Of a stretch of 5,861 nucleotides of DNA, positions 5,787 through 5,861 are shown in pieces. Origin of the DNA: Candidatus Zixiibacteriota bacterium (GTDB taxonomy: Bacteria; Zixibacteria; MSB-5A5; GN15; FEB-12); assembly GCA_003641345.1 (NCBI GenBank), contig QNAD01000143.1, forward strand, positions 1-5,861. The letters are read 5' to 3'. The translations under genes were made by a program, and so were the position numbers. The notes beneath the pieces were generated by a model that had not been told where the DNA came from, searched no databases, and worked only from the letters and a program-made list of their open reading frames with translations. The stretch's first letter is position 1; every line of letters begins with the position of its first letter.

Positions 5787-5861
5787 TTATTTTTTCTTTT
5801 TATCCAGTACTTTTGAGTATTTCTGGCGGAAACGTTCAACTCTACCGGCTGTATCAATCAG
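5787..5861 (-). CDS. rpmE: 50S ribosomal protein L31, C-terminal fragment cut by the window edge
   Basis: The last 24 codons and TAA stop of a gene that runs in from beyond the right edge read LIDTAGRVERFRQKYSKVLD followed by four lysines. DTAGRVERFRxKY is the C-terminal signature of bacterial L31, a small protein (about 66-80 residues) of the large ribosomal subunit that helps bridge it to the 30S. The N-terminal part, where any zinc-binding CxxC would lie, is not visible, so the zinc or non-zinc type cannot be called. It is the first visible gene of the minus-strand cluster, 102 nt ahead of the DUF1385 gene. The position next to DUF1385 and prfA matches the known neighbourhood and supports the call. 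Confidence 0.92.
   Translation of the reverse strand: MIDTAGRVERFRQKYSKVLDKKKK

Overview
The window is AT-rich bacterial DNA carrying seven genes (one cut by the window edge). Five complete genes and the edge gene lie on the minus strand. One gene lies on the plus strand and converges on them. The block order, read right to left, is rpmE (L31, partial), a DUF1385 membrane protein, prfA (RF1), an unrecognised membrane protein, prmC and nth. The rpmE–DUF1385–prfA–prmC order is a conserved bacterial neighbourhood seen in several phyla. The proteins do not fix a phylum. AT-rich DNA plus an Ig-like secreted domain of the kind common in FCB-group and related candidate phyla would fit an uncultured lineage, but that is inference.

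Layout: 1-164 is non-coding or leader sequence with a perfect 8-bp inverted repeat (49-71) and a possible 13-residue leader ORF (93-134). 165-872 (+) encodes a two-part protein, a DUF2249-like domain followed by a carboxymuconolactone-decarboxylase/AhpD-like helical domain without redox cysteines. It is closed by a clear intrinsic terminator (906-938). The 159-nt convergent gap (873-1031) holds that terminator and a short imperfect repeat. From 1032 to the right edge the minus-strand cluster is densely packed: nth starts 2 nt after prmC, prmC starts (GTG) 15 nt after the membrane protein, and the membrane protein overlaps prfA by ATGA. A 68-nt gap with a weak promoter candidate separates prfA from the DUF1385 gene. 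A 102-nt gap with a 14-bp palindrome and a T-run separates that gene from rpmE.

Functionally, L31 is part of the 50S ribosome. RF1 terminates translation at UAA/UAG, and PrmC methylates the glutamine of the RF1 GGQ motif, so substrate and modifying enzyme are co-transcribed. Endonuclease III at the end repairs oxidised pyrimidines and is probably a passenger in the operon. The membrane protein between prfA and prmC is the least explained gene. It has a signal sequence or anchor, an extracytoplasmic beta-rich domain, five further membrane segments and an unusual extracytoplasmic loop motif. No mobile element, CRISPR array, tRNA or rRNA was seen. Most of the window is ordinary housekeeping DNA.
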